A DNA stretch of 64,000 nucleotides from Ridgeia piscesae (GCA_025642075.2 JAODUO010001596.1:38501-102500); one strand, 5' to 3'; shown: positions 24,587-36,396, numbered from the stretch's first letter. The notes: generated from the sequence alone by a model not told the origin. A program made the numbers and translations.

Positions 24587-27500
24587 CTATCCATATATGT
24601 GCATATTAAAATTATAATGACTGTGTATTAAACTGACATATGTAACAATCAGATATTGTACATACGTTTTGATATTTTTGTAAGAGATACATTTTAAAGT
24701 AATACGCAAACCCACGTAAACTGTGAGTAACAATTTTGTTCTCAAAACTAATTCTGGAGTATCATTTATAATATGAGGCAAATTGTATTTAAGGCACTTT
24801 TTGGCAAATTCATGTCTTGTCATATATGTGTGTATATTTGTAGCTTTGCGGGTATCATGACTGTGTATATTATAATTGGGGATAATATTCCAATTTAATA
24901 AGTAAAGTGGCACATTATCATGCCTATATTTATAGAAAAAATTAAGTTCTTGCAGTTTTAATTGATAATCTATTTTCAATATTTGAAGTGTTTTTAAAAG
25001 TGGTTCAGTGTGTGAATTGTACATGTTTAATGTTATTATTCGAACTGCCCTTTTTTGAATTCTCAATATTCGACTACCTTTGTATCCCCAAACCGTAATA
25101 CAGTAATTAATATGTGACAGGATTAGAGAATTGTATAGAAGTGTTTTTATGTCTAGCGGCAGTACATGCTTTAGTTTGTTTAAAACGCCTGTAGTTTTGG
25201 AACATTTATTTGCGATTTTATTTACGTGTTTTTCTATGTAAGATTGGCGTCCAGGGTTAATCCTAGAAAATTAAATTCATCCGCTTGTTCGATATTTATG
25301 TTATCGATTTTAAGAGTAAGAGTTTGCGACTCTTTTCCAGGTACATGAAAAATCATATATTTAGATTTTTTTGTTTAAGGACAGTTTATTTATATTTAGC
25401 CATTCTATTACTTTTCTGAGTTCATAATTTATTAAGGATTCTACGCTCTTGTTTTTATGTTGTGTGCTATCAGTAAATTGGTTTAATGTACTGGAGAGTG
25501 TTGTATCATCAGCATACATAATGAAGTTAAATATATTACTGACTTGTGGGAAATCATTAATATAAATAGTAAACAATAAAGGTCCTAAAATTGATCCTTG
25601 TGGAACCCCGATTTTTACTGGAAGGGTTTCTGATTGCATTTCATCAATTTCAACATACTGTCGTCGATTGCTTAAATAAGTTTCAAATAAAAGTAGAGTC
25701 GAACCATCCAGTCCATAAAACCTTAATTTATGTAATAAAATGTTATGGTCAATGGTATCAAAGGACTTTAATAATTTAGCTTCATTAAAATATGAAGATA
25801 ACTGGGTAAAGATAATTTTCTCTAATACCTTTGATATCGTTGGATATAGAGAGATTGGTCTGTAGTTTTTTTAATGATATGGGATCACCCTTTAACAAAA
25901 ATTGGAGTTACTTTGGCAATTTTTAGTTTATCTGGAAACATTCCCGTATTTAGCACTTGATTTATTACCAGAGTAAATGATTTTATTATTGCAGGTTCAA
26001 TTATTTTTTAAATTTTGAAGAGATACCATCGAATCCACAACTATGTTTTGTGGGTAAATTATGTATTATTATCTTTACTGCCTCTTCATCTACATTGTTT
26101 ATTTTAAAAGTTGAGTGTATTTGTCTATTTAGATAATAACTAAAATCTTTGGTTCCTTCATACTTGATATCATTTACAATAGTCTGAGCTACATTTGTGA
26201 AATAATTATTAAATTTATCAGCAATTTTTTGTTTGTCAAACATTTGATTGCCATTGTCTTCAAAATGAACTGGGACACTTTTTAGAATGTTTTTTTGACA
26301 GACATTCATTTATTGTTTTCCAGGTATTTCGTATATCATTCTTAAAAAGTGAAAAACGAGATTCAAAATAAATTTGCTTAGCCGCCCGAATGTTTTTCTT
26401 TAATATTGTGTTTAATAGTTTCATAATTATTTGAATTGGGATCTGTTAATTTTAATTGTTTGTACATTTGTCTCGATATCTGATAGATGTTAACAGACCA
26501 TGGGTGATCCAAGTTGATTTCTTATGTTTATATCTATTAAATTTTACTAACTTGTTTGGCATATGTATAGTTATAGCACGTGTAATTTCTTTGTATATTA
26601 TATCATAATTACAATTTGGGTCAGCAGTTGGATTTTTATTTAGTTTGTCATAAATGTTACCTAATTTTATTTCATTCATAACACTTATCATTTGGTCCGC
26701 ATGTACGGTATTTATTTTTACATATTTAGGAGGGGAATGTAATTTTTCAGTATTATGCATAATCATAAAATACGGTTGGTGATCGGAAAATCGTTTAGTT
26801 AATATCCCTGCGGTATTTTCTAATATTGATTTATGAAATCTACAAAATAGATTATCTATTAGTGTTCCAGTTGTTCCAGTAAATCTGGTTGGTAGGGTTA
26901 TTTGAGGATACAGACTATGCGATATTACCGTGTCAAAGAAGCTACTAAACATGTCATTTTCATTTAGTCTAAGTAAGTTAATATTAAAGTCTCCGGCATT
27001 ATTACAGTTATCCAATCTCGATATAATTGGTGTAAATTCATCTATAAAAACGTTTAAATCTTCATTTCGCGTTCTCGGAGATCGACATATATTTCCAATA
27101 GTAAACGTCTTAGATAGAGAATTATCCTGTACTTTAACTATCAAACCTTCCCAGTGTTCATAGGTATTGAGGTTAAATGTTACTTTTGATTTATACTGGT
27201 CATCTACATATATTATCAGCCATCTTTTACTGGTACATGTTTTACCTTGTGATATACAATCATAGCCTTGTAAATGAAATGGCGATATATCCTCACTTTC
27301 ATCTATTCATGTCTCTTGAAGACATATTATACTAAATTAAAAATTTACAATATTTAGTTCTTCTATGAATGCCTCAAGTTCAGAAAACTTGGCATTTACA
27401 GACTGAATATTTGTACTTAAAAAGAGTTTTTGTTTTCCTTAGCTAACTTACTAAACTGGTCGAAATCATAGTATGACGAACGACGAATTATTTGTTGTTC

Positions 27501-27599
27501 GTTTATGTCAGTTTCATTTTCATTTATATGTAATATATTTGTTAAGCAGTTGTTTAGAATACCTCCTGAATAGGAGAGGAAAGCTTCATCCGAAGTCAT
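24587..27599 (-). pseudogene. LINE ORF2: endonuclease plus reverse transcriptase, broken
   Basis: It starts at ATG 27599 (MTSDEAFLSYSGG). The N-terminal endonuclease reads SVNAKFSELEAF, then a frame with GDFNINLL and SDHQPYF (27144-26452). The linker-RT part lies at 26309-26001 (CGFDGISSKF), the RT core GVPQGSILGPLLF with catalytic YADD at 25639-25361, and the C-terminal region RIQKRAVRIITLNMY to 24587. At least six frame or stop breaks separate these blocks. The enzyme would nick and reverse-transcribe at the target; this copy is dead. Confidence 0.85.
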
Positions 27600-27904
27600 T
27601 ATCGATGAATTGAAATGATTTCATTATACTGTAATTAAAAACGAGTCTTTGTAAAAAGATATTGTGATAGATATACGAAATACAATTCATTGAGTTGTAC
27701 ATTTCCAAGCATACTACAGTTCTTACTAAAGTGATAATATCTGTGAAAGCTTGTAATTGAGTAGAGATAAGCATCGCATTGATTTCAATAACAAAACATA
27801 ACAAAAAAAGAAAGGAAAAGCTAATTAGGCTCCGAGTTAATGACATCACGAGATGTTCATAGGGAGGAAGTAGTTAAATTGAAATATATATTTAGACGAT
27901 CTAA

Positions 27905-28320
27905 AAAATAAACCTGCACATAACGATAGCGCAGACAAAAAAATGTGTATGTGCATAGTGACACAACCAAAAACGTGTACATCTACACATAGTGGTAGCA
28001 CTATAAACAAAACTGTATCCACATAAAGTGTTAGCTTAGTCAAATAATTAGACAAATGTATTACGTATAACTGAACATAGCAATGGCGTAGTCAAACAAT
28101 TCTGTCTGCACTTAATTATTGCAGCGAACACAACTACAAGTTTGAATGTCTACATAATAAAAAATTATTATGATGATGACAGCACTGTCAACAAAAATTA
28201 ATCAGCTTTACAAGTTAGCACAGCCAACAGAACCATACCTACACAATTGTTACGAATACCGGAAAATATTGATTGCTTAGTTTACAGAACTGTTTCTGCA
28301 GATAATGCTAGCACACTTTT
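27905..28320 (-). repeat. Degenerate tandem repeat between ORF1 and ORF2
   Basis: About ten units of roughly 35-45 bp with a loose consensus of cacata..g.tagc followed by ac..aacaaaactgt, for example at 27912, 27950, 27980 and 28017. It sits where the LINE would be expected to have a short inter-ORF gap, so it is either an insertion or an expanded linker. Confidence 0.5.
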
Positions 28321-28395
28321 GTGGATCAAATGAAAAATAAGAAATGATTGATATCACCAGATTCAGGTTGTAGGTTATCAATCACCATCACCGGT

Positions 28396-29101
28396 TCAAT
28401 ACCCAGTTAAGTCAACGTCAGACCGGCTTTCTTTCACAACGCCGTTGAAGGTCCAACAGTCGTTGATTTTTCTTGACTTTTTCAGTTGTCTCGTCTTCTT
28501 TGCCAACGCCGCCCGCCGACGTGTCAGGTCTTCGTTGACGTACACCGTCGGTCCATCGCCGCTTTCACGCAAGCGGCGTCTCGCACGGATGACCACGTCG
28601 CGCACGTGGGCCGTAGCAAATTTAACAATCACTGGCCGTGGTCGTGTTTGTATGTTCGTACCTGGCACGCGCCGCCCGAGCCGATGACTCGTAACCACGT
28701 CGGCGCTCACAATGGGAGGGGTGACTCCCATTGTCTCGTTAACAACGGACAGCAGCTTGCCGGTGGTGTTTTCTCCCGTCTATGACTCGGGGATTCCGAA
28801 GAATCGTAGATTGGTTCGCCGTGAATACTGTTCTAGTTGATCAAGATCAGCCTCACACGAGCACAGTCTCGCCTCTAGAGCAGCAATATACTTGTCTTTC
28901 TTTTCCAACCGTTCGTTAAGCTGTGATATTTTTCAGTTAATGTGTCCAGTTTATCAGTGAGGGCTTTTGGATTGAGCATATGGCGTAACTTCTGGACAAC
29001 TGCTTCGTTTGACAAAATTCTACAAACCTGCCCAGCAGGGCGTCTTCTTTTGGTCCTATTTCTGTGGTGTCCGAAGCGCTGTCTCCTCTCCGTTTGGGCA
29101 T
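28396..29101 (-). pseudogene. LINE ORF1: coiled coil plus L1-like RNA-binding domain, broken
   Basis: Starts at ATG 29101 (MPKRRGDSASDTTE). A coiled coil (LEKKDKYIAALEARL, about 28910) leads into LEQYSRRTNLRFFGIPES and then SHRLGRRVPG and PRPVIVKFA, the L1-ORF1p-type (transposase_22) RNA-binding region. It ends KSRKINDCWTFNG and a stop at 28396. There are two frameshifts (about 28990 and 28925) and an in-frame TAG at 28780-28782. Such proteins coat LINE RNA as nucleic-acid chaperones. Confidence 0.8.
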
Positions 29102-29194
29102 GATGAGGTCTAATTACTTTAACAAATTCGTCATAAAATAGTAAAATTGCGCCCTCGATCGAAAGATGTCACACCTCAGCAGCCGTTTTGAAAC

Positions 29195-30470
29195 AGCGGT
29201 ACGTGGATTTGTTTGCATGTTTTGCGGAACGCTTGTTTAAATCATCCTTAATTTGCTGTTGAACTCGCATGACTCCGAAACCTCACACATAGCTAAACAT
29301 GGATATAGTCTAACATGTCTGTCAAAGTGAAGCCATAATATGCACATTAATGTACATTTACAGCTGAATGAGCCGATGGAACGTCGACTGGTGGCCCGAC
29401 AGGTGTGCTAGAATGATTCAGGAACGGATGTTTAAAATCATCTACAGCATCTGTGCTTCACACGAGACTGCTACGTCACACAGAGTTAAATATTGACGTA
29501 TAACAAGTCCGTCATTATGAAAGTATAATGTCTACATGCACATTTACAGTAGAACAGTAACAAACTTATCCACTGTATCCACCTGAGATTATGTAGAAAT
29601 GGCCCACGTTTTCTTGCCGCGAACCGATCAGTCGGATTGCATGGTCTTACAAAACTTACTCATTTTTATTTGTTTTGACTTTTGTACTAATCAATGAATG
29701 TCAATGCGCGATGTTAGGCGGGTAAAATATTGTTACATTGTATCTTATTCGGCCGTGCCGAAGAAACTGTGGCAATGCACCATGTTTCCATGTTGATGTC
29801 GTTGCAAAGCTTTTATCAACATAAACCATGACCAAAAACAATTATGTCACCCTTTCCCTATATGGCGAAATACCTTTTCATACATATGAAGGGAAAGCTA
29901 TTGACCGTGCAGGCACGTGGCCAGCGATAGTTTGTATGTGTGGGCATGCCGTATGGGTGCTCGATAGACAGAACAGCCAAAACAACTCCATCTTGGCATT
30001 AGATTCGATCGCTAGTTCCGCGACGTTCCATCGACTGTAAATGTACATTAATATAGACATTATGCTTTCACATTGACGGACATGTTATACGATATCAACG
30101 TTTAACTATTTGTGAAGTAGCAGTCTCGTGTGATGCATACGGCGAGCTGTACATGATTTTAAACATCCGTTCCGGCATCGACTCAGCACACCAGTCGTCG
30201 GGCCACCAGTCGACGTTCCATCGGTTGTAAATGTACATTAATGTACATATTTGGCTTTCACATTGACGAGCATGTCATACTGTATCCATATGTAGCTATG
30301 TGTGAGGCTTCGGAGTCATGCGAGTTCAACAGCTGATTGTGGGGTGATTTAAACAAGCGTTCCACAAAACGTCCCGCATTTTACACACGTCAAGAATATG
30401 TAATACACGGCACAAAGATCCTAGTTGCGTTAGAGCGCCTTTTGTCGGATTACTTATTGCGGTACCTCAT
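29195..30470. mobile_element. Long-inverted-repeat element, copy 1
   Basis: The left arm 29195-29575 matches the reverse complement of 30020-30400 through a long series of shared phrases (gcttgtttaaatca, gaactcgcatgactccg, ggaacgtcgactggtggccc, aaacatccgttcc). The right arm continues outward to the motif ctagttgcgttagagcgcc at 30420, which the left arm lacks. The 450-bp centre has no recognisable gene; the 29828-30040 frame is short and unassigned. Confidence 0.75.
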
Positions 30471-30487
30471 TGGGGTTCCACAAATCC

Positions 30488-30558
30488 ACGTTAGTTGCTA
30501 GAGGCGCTAATACGCAACTAGACCTTAGTTGCGAATCAGCGCCTTTAGCGACTAACGT
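30488..30558. repeat. Palindromic junction, 32-bp arms
   Basis: cgttagttgctagaggcgct mirrors agcgcctttagcgactaacg around a short centre, with four or five mismatches. The same end motif occurs at 24182-24232. It looks like two element ends meeting head to head. Confidence 0.7.
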
Positions 30559-30559
30559 T

Positions 30560-31255
30560 GATTGGTTTGCCATTTTTGCTGAACGCTTGTTTAAATCATC
30601 CTCAATTAGTTATTGACCGTGCAGGCGCGTAGCCAGCGATAAATAGTTTGTGGGCATGTCGTATGTGTGGTCAATAGACAGAACAGCATGCCGTATGTGT
30701 GGTCAATAGGCAGAACAGCATGCCGTATGTGTGGTCAACAGACAGAACAGCCAAAACAACGCCATCTTGGCACTGAATTCAAACGAACGTCCCATGACGT
30801 TTCATCGACCGTAAATGTACATTAATGTAGACATTATGCTTTCATATTGACGGACATGTTATACGATATCAATATTTAACTATGTGTGAAAACGTAGCAG
30901 TCTCGTGTGACGAGCTTTTGATGATTTTAAACATCCTTTCCGGCATCGAGCCAGCACACCTGTCGTCGGGCCATCAGTCGACGTTCCATCGGCTGTAAAT
31001 GTACATTAATGTACACATTATGTCTTCACATTGACGGACATGTCAGACTGTATCCATATGTAGCTATGTGTGAGGCGTCGGAGTCATGCGGGTTCAACAG
31101 CTGACTGCAGGATGATGTAAACAAGCGTTCCGCAAAATGTTCCGCAAAACAGTGCCGCATTTTACCCACGTGAAGAATACGTAAAAGACGGCACAAAGAC
31201 CCTAGTTGCGTTAGAGCCCCCTCTGTCGGATTATTTATTGTGGTACATCATTGTG
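30560..31255 (+). mobile_element. Long-inverted-repeat element, copy 2 (right part)
   Basis: A second, direct copy of the centre plus right arm of 29900-30470, from gcttgtttaaatcatcctca through two internal gtaaatgtacattaatgt blocks to ctagttgcgttagagccccc and tgtcggattatttattgtgg at 31205-31245. It lacks a matching left arm. Confidence 0.7.
30654..30749 (+). repeat. 32-bp unit, three tandem copies
   Basis: Units start at 30654, 30686 and 30718 and contain gcatg.cgtatgtgtggtca. The homologous position in copy 1 (near 29944) has one unit, so this is a local expansion. Confidence 0.85.
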
Positions 31256-31534
31256 TAGACATAGCATAGTATTCATGATGGTACATTTCCTACATTATTA
31301 CATGTGTTGAATCAAAAGTGAACATACGGCAGTATTTACTATGTTGGTGATTTATTATTTATTTATTATTAGCATCACGGTTGCTCAGTTTAGACAATTA
31401 TCTTTAAAATGGTATATGGTATACAAGCTAAGATACATGGGCTCATAAGCGTGGCATAATTGTGTGAAGCTAACTTGCTTTTTAACTAGGTATATTAGTA
31501 ATTATTAAAAGGTAAGTTCTTCTATATGGCAGTA
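31256..31534. other. Unassigned spacer
   Basis: Ordinary AT-rich DNA; nothing identified. Confidence 0.4.
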
Positions 31535-31970
31535 TACAATCCTCGATCAGGATTGCTCAAAGCGGTTTACACTTTTCTCCCTGGCAAACCTGTTCAATGG
31601 AACACCATGTCGGCTTATCTGGGAATCACCCAGCGATGCTACAACTAAAGCGCGAAGAATGTTCGTACACAATTATCTACCACTGTCTATATCATGTATT
31701 GGGCAAGTTTTGTCACTCTACTTTGCTGCAGTTCACTTAGCTATAATTTTCATTAAAGAATATCTGGCTATATAGCCAGATATTCTTTCGTGAAAATTAT
31801 AGCTAAGTGAACTGGAGCAAAGTAGAGTGACAAAACTTGCCCAAGGTTTGAAACGATAGCAGGTAATTCAACCCAACGTCTGGGTCCTCTAAGTCGAGAG
31901 TCTGAAGTTGTAGCCACTGCCACGCTGCACTTCTATACAACTGTTACCAATAATTAACAAAAGTAAAGCT
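31535..31970 (-). mobile_element. tRNA-derived SINE, copy 2, carrying an inverted duplication
   Basis: On the minus strand it is colinear with 44872-45330: cttcagactctcgactta, then ttgggcaagt, ctggctata, tatagacagtggtag, and the 3' tail tttgccagggagaaaagtgt and accgctttga. The middle carries an extra inverted copy of its own 71-bp segment (31701-31842). The tRNA-like head is more degraded than in the other copy. Confidence 0.75.
31701..31842. repeat. 142-bp near-perfect palindrome
   Basis: Two 71-bp arms with no loop, centred at 31771/31772 (tctggctata|tatagccaga), differ at only three positions. The DNA or its RNA can fold into a single long hairpin. Confidence 0.97.
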
Positions 31971-32540
31971 TTAAAAAATCGCCTACCACCTCTCTTGAAT
32001 TTAGTAGGAAACTCGGCATGCCAGACAAAATCTCCCAAATTATAGGTATTTATTAATTATATGCAGTAGGAAGTTTCTGGTGAAGCCTTATTTAATGGCT
32101 GGATCCTGTTGGTTTCCAGGTAAATGTATGTGAAGGTTATTTGTTGGATATCGAGAGTTGTAGGTGGAGGTCCAAATGGTGTAGGCCTATGCATCTGGTG
32201 AGCCTTAAACTTAAACCTTAATATATATACTGCGGATTATTGCTATAGGACATATATACCGTTATACCTAAGTGGACGTGGGCGGTTAGAATGTGATGTT
32301 GCTCAAGATGTTTCATGATGTGGCTATGCCTATGAAGTATGTGTTCGAGAAGTTTAGAAGTCTGATTTCTTATCTTCTAATAATTGGATATTTTTTTCAA
32401 AACAATATCCATCTTTTATTTAAAGCATACCGACATTTTCACGGTCAAGCTCGACAAATACTTGAAGTGAGAGTTTTGCCAAATCAGTATCTGCCATTTT
32501 TAAGAAGGTCGAAGTTCAACTCAGTGCTGTCATCTCATTG
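31971..32540. other. Unassigned spacer
   Basis: Frame 32293-32733 begins here and runs into the CGTACG-rich repeats. It has no recognisable domain, so I do not call it a gene. Confidence 0.35.
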
Positions 32541-32554
32541 GTTATTAACTCCGA

Positions 32555-32700
32555 ATCACTCGTACGAATGCCTCGTACGGGTGACTCGGACATGCATGAT
32601 ACACGTACGATTTTACGTCCGATTTAGCGATACACGTAAGATTCGGATGGTTTCATCCGAGTCACTCGTACGAGTCTCTCGTACGTGTGTCACCACCTTT
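32555..32700. repeat. CGTACG motif cluster, possible short DNA element
   Basis: cactcgtacgaatgcctcgt and cactcgtacgagtctctcgt are direct repeats about 100 bp apart, with further cgtacg and acgtaagatt copies between. CGTACG is self-complementary, so the block can also pair with itself. It ends gtgtgtcaccacctttagtg and resembles a MITE end, but I see only one copy. Confidence 0.5.
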
Positions 32701-33690
32701 AGTGAAACCGTCGTCAGGGTGCGATTTCAGTAAGATAAAGAGCGCTTCAGGAAAACTCGTCTTTAAACAAAATATGTTGTTAAATTAAATTATTTCTTTT
32801 TCAAAACACAAATATCCATTGCCATATTACCAAGGGACTATTTCCATGACACACTGGCGACAATGGTGTTGACGTGGTGTTGACAATTTTTATGTATACA
32901 ATATGACGGTTAAGGATGAAAATTGATTTTAAAGTGCAAAATCGGGTTTAAGAGCTCATAACAACGTTAGTGAAATGGTGCCCAGATGTCTGACCATTAG
33001 GTTTCAGTACATTATCCAGGAAAGCCGCTCAGAGCCTCTTCGATGTAATTAAGGTACCTTTCAGGCAGCGATAGAACTGAACGGCAGGCAGGCAGGCAGG
33101 GAGGGCGCAAGGTCGACCGTCTGTTTGGCGTTATCAGTTTCGCAATCCGCACTGTGACAGATGCGAATGACGAGCACAGGTAATTAGGATCAACAAATTG
33201 CAAATTCACTGAGTGTGATGCAGTAACTTGGCAGAAGTACGAAGCGTTCTGAGTCATTTGTTGGCGCTTCCATGACGGCATTCAGAAGAGAGTTCCTCAA
33301 GGAAATCCCCATTCATAGGAAGCAGGTTTCATCGAGTTGTTTTCTTTTCTACATGTCTTTGGGCCCTTTGAATTGCCTGAGATCTTCCACAGGTCAAGAC
33401 ACATGGTCCTGACTTTACACTTGGCAGCTCGAAAGGTTGGTATCTTCTAGACATTTCTACTTCTTTTGCCTTGTTCATGGTTTGAGTCCATTTCTTGGAT
33501 ACAAAATACTAAGCTACTAGAACGTGCTATACGTAAGTTGTGCATACGCATATATCATTGGTAAAAAGTAATCGGATTCGCAGTGGGTAAGTCAGCTGAA
33601 GGAATACATATACCACTACTTATTAGAAAACAAGAGAAGACAACACAAATTACGTAGTTTCCGGATCATTTATCATCCTATCTGGAAACC
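32701..33690. other. Unassigned spacer
   Basis: Nothing identified beyond a short (GGCA)n run at 33080-33098. Confidence 0.4.
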
Positions 33691-33744
33691 ATGCAACAAT
33701 CAACATCAACAAAATGTACTGCCACAACTGACGAACGTCGAAGA

Positions 33745-34110
33745 AGTCCGCTTTTTAAGCACTTCCGCCTTCTACAGCGTTTCACCCTTCTTCAGGACAT
33801 CCACCTTCTTCATCACTTCGTCCTTCTTCAGCACTTCCAATTTCTTCAGCATTTCCGCCTTCTTAAACAGTTCTGCTTTCTTAGGCACTTCCGCCTTCTT
33901 CCGCATTCTCACCTTCTTCACCACTTCCACCTTCTTCAGCATTTCCACTTTCTTCAGCATTTCCGCTTTCTTCATCACTCTCACCTTCATTATCACTTCC
34001 ACCTTCTTCAGCACTTCCGCTTTCTTCAGCACTGTCACCTTCATTATCACTTCCGCTTTCTTCAGCACTTCCGCTTTCTTTAGCAGTCTCACCTTCACTA
34101 TCACTTCCGC
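33745..34110 (-). repeat. Minisatellite encoding acidic or leucine-zipper-like repeats
   Basis: Imperfect 15- to 18-bp units of the type ttcttcagcacttccgc. On the minus strand one frame gives Glu/Ser/Gly repeats (SAEESGSDNEG), a second gives LKKAEVLKKVEV-like repeats. The array forms the 3' part of the ORF at 34357. Confidence 0.85.
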
Positions 34111-34402
34111 CCTCTTCTCTAGCCTCTTCCCCGTCGCGGCCGCACGACTCGTATTTCTTACAACCGAACCATTTGTTAAAGTTGTACTTTGCTGACCAGC
34201 CCCTTGCCTTAAGTGCCAGTTCTGCGTACTCCAATCGCCATCTGTCGTATAGTTTGCAGCCGAAATGTGTCCAGTCAGCAGCGAGGGCGCCGAAATTCCA
34301 AAATATCATACATGGTGGTGTGTTGACGCATTTCGCTTCAACCTTGATAACGTCCAACCTTCGAAAGAGACCAGAAGCAGCAATTATTTTACGGCACCAT
34401 TG
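33881..34402 (-). CDS. Hypothetical Trp-rich protein with acidic repeat tail
   Basis: On the minus strand the frame is open from about 34402. It has no ATG near its beginning: 34357 is a TTG, and a possible splice acceptor (actaatcag) lies at about 34410, so this may be a downstream exon. About 90 residues are compositionally complex, with several Trp and Cys (PVQWCRKIIAASGLFRR, MIFWNFGALAADWTHFGC, KYNFNKWFGCKKYESC). They are followed by about 80 residues of acidic Ser/Glu/Gly repeats, ending at TAA 33881. Beyond that stop the acidic repeat continues in frame. I recognise no family. The globular part looks coding, but a single copy cannot prove it. Confidence 0.4.
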   Translation of the reverse strand, partial: QWCRKIIAASGLFRRLDVIKVEAKCVNTPPCMIFWNFGALAADWTHFGCKLYDRWRLEYAELALKARGWSAKYNFNKWFGCKKYESCGRDGEEAREEGGSDSEGETAKESGSAEESGSDNEGDSAEESGSAEEGGSDNEGESDEESGNAEESGNAEEGGSGEEGENAEEGGSA

Positions 34403-34572
34403 AACGGGACTGATTAGTAATTCGCCGCATTAATTTGCAGAGAGAGTACTATATAATTATTATTAATGTAGGCACGTTTAGCTACGCATGATCCTTTCCG
34501 TTTAAAATAAAATACTGCAGCCGTGAATAAAATGATATGGATGTCTACATAATTTATCGTTGTTTATTATTG

Positions 34573-34935
34573 AAATGGCAAGGCAGTGTTACTCTATGGG
34601 TCGGAGACATAGCGAAGTACACAGAAGACACTAAAACATGGCAGACATTCATCAACAAATGCCTGTCCAGAATATTACACCTGAAGTGGGCAGACAAGGT
34701 AACCAACACGACACTGTGGAAATGGACCAAACAGCTACACATAGAAATTATAATAAAGAAACAATAAATGGAGATGGATAGGGCACATGCTTAGGAACCA
34801 CCCCCCCCCCAGAAGCCTGTCAAGCCATCACACCTGCCAGGAAAGAAGCGAAGAGGAAGGCCATGGAACACCTGGCAAAGAGACTCGGAGAGAGATGGAA
34901 AGGATGGCCACAGACATATAACAGTTGAGTAAGTC
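34573..34935 (+). pseudogene. RTE LINE 3' fragment
   Basis: VLLYGSET, RSTQKTLK, TFINKCLSRILHLKWADK and NTTLWKWTKQL match the C-terminal region of the RTE ORF at 17.2-20.2 kb. The fragment is 5' truncated and frameshifted, has TAG for Trp at about 34607, and carries a C10 homopolymer at 34801-34810. It ends near the remnant gagtaagtcg, the place of the (TAAG)n tail. It is older than the long copy. Confidence 0.85.
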
Positions 34936-36148
34936 GAATGCATGGGTGTTCACCTTAGGGGTTCAATATACCCGACCTTCCCATATATCTTGCATGCCCA
35001 TATATGTACATCGGACTTCGCGTCATATTGTCGTATAGTTAGCTAATCACGATTTTTCAGTTTCCCTGTAATTTGTGGCACCTTGCACTGCGTTTGCACT
35101 CAGCTAGCACATTAGCGTGATGCATTTCGATGGCTTGAAGGCAATGACAACAGTCTATACGACTTCCTTCATTGGCAATAACCATACGAATGTTGACAAA
35201 TGCTCGGGTAATGTGTCATTTCTATATTATGCAACTTGTCAAAGTATGATATGTTGCCGGAGGATCTGTGGTGACAAACCGGGTCACTGCTCGTAATTCA
35301 TCATGAGATAGATCCCCAACCGACATGGGGCAACAACATGTAAAAAGGCGATTCAGGGGTGACTGGAACGTCAGTTTTCAGCCGGAAGTGATACCAAGTT
35401 TGGCGGCCAAGCCCTTCTAGAGACAACGTTATAGATGGATGCGCTCAGAGGCGTGTATGCATTTTGTATGTCTCGCTGCAATTACCGTATGAACTGATTT
35501 TCAAAAAGCACCTTCTGAATTGTTCAAACACGTGGTGTGTAGCATATAAATGAAACGATACAAATCATATATACACATATTTCTATATACATATTGTTGC
35601 TGTTCTACATGGCAGAGCCGGGACAAAATGGCAAAGGGTGCCAAGGAATATAAGGTGCGCTAGGCTCATAGAGTAACCGACGTCAGTGGTGCAACACCCA
35701 TCATATATGTGGAGTTTCTGGCAAAGGAATTGGCACACTGAAATACATACCATGAAGTCGACCAAAACTACACGACTTAGAAATAAGGCCAACACGCAAA
35801 AACTAATTAGTATATTGTTCAATTATAAAAACTCATTGTGTTAATATTTTCTTTAACTGTCTAGTGCATTCCTAACGTTTGTAAATTCCCACGACATTAA
35901 TTACAATGATAAATATAAGAATAAGAAGCTATGCTTACTTGTTTCTCTTAAAGGTATCTCTGAAATCGCTTTTAAGATTTATCCATCTGGTGAAGGTATG
36001 AGGCTCGTTCAGACCACCCTTTCTGGTCATGTAGAAGAGCTGCATCTTGATTCTGTTGTACGTTCCTGCGTTTGTCACGTTTGCGGTCTTTACCTTCAGT
36101 TCATACTCGCATTCTAAGACAGATTGAATGAAAACATCTCGTCACACA

Positions 36149-36150
<2 letters not shown>
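34936..36150. other. Unassigned spacer
   Basis: No gene or repeat recognised. Confidence 0.4.

Positions 36151-36228
<78 letters not shown>
36151..36228. repeat. (TG)n microsatellite
   Basis: About 39 TG units, followed by imperfect tgcg/tgtg runs to about 36280. Z-DNA-forming composition. Confidence 0.95.
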
Positions 36229-36232
<4 letters not shown>

Positions 36233-36382
36233 AGTGCGTGCGTGCGTTTGTGTGCGTGTGCGTGTGCGTGTGAGTACATGACTTGCGCGTGTGTTGTAGG
36301 TGGGGTGAGCGAGATAGTGTGTGGTATGTGTATGTAAGCACGCGTGTATGTGTAGTATATATGTGTTTGCGCACGCCGCGTA

Positions 36383-36396
<14 letters not shown>

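Larger units (their letters stand above)
24232..29110 (-). mobile_element. Two-ORF jockey/I-type LINE, decayed
   Basis: On the minus strand: ORF1 (29101-28396), a spacer of about 800 bp, ORF2 (27599-24587), then a 3' UTR ending in a (cttgtt)-like simple repeat at 24232-24265. ORF1 with an L1-like RNA-binding fold and ORF2 with AP endonuclease plus RT place it in the non-LTR group. The exact clade (jockey or I) is uncertain. Many frameshifts show it is old. Confidence 0.8.

Noticed and set aside
28445..28785. Plus-strand Arg-rich frames
   Set aside because: Antisense of LINE ORF1.
32293..32733. 146-residue frame
   Set aside because: Its second half is the CGTACG repeat cluster; no domain seen.
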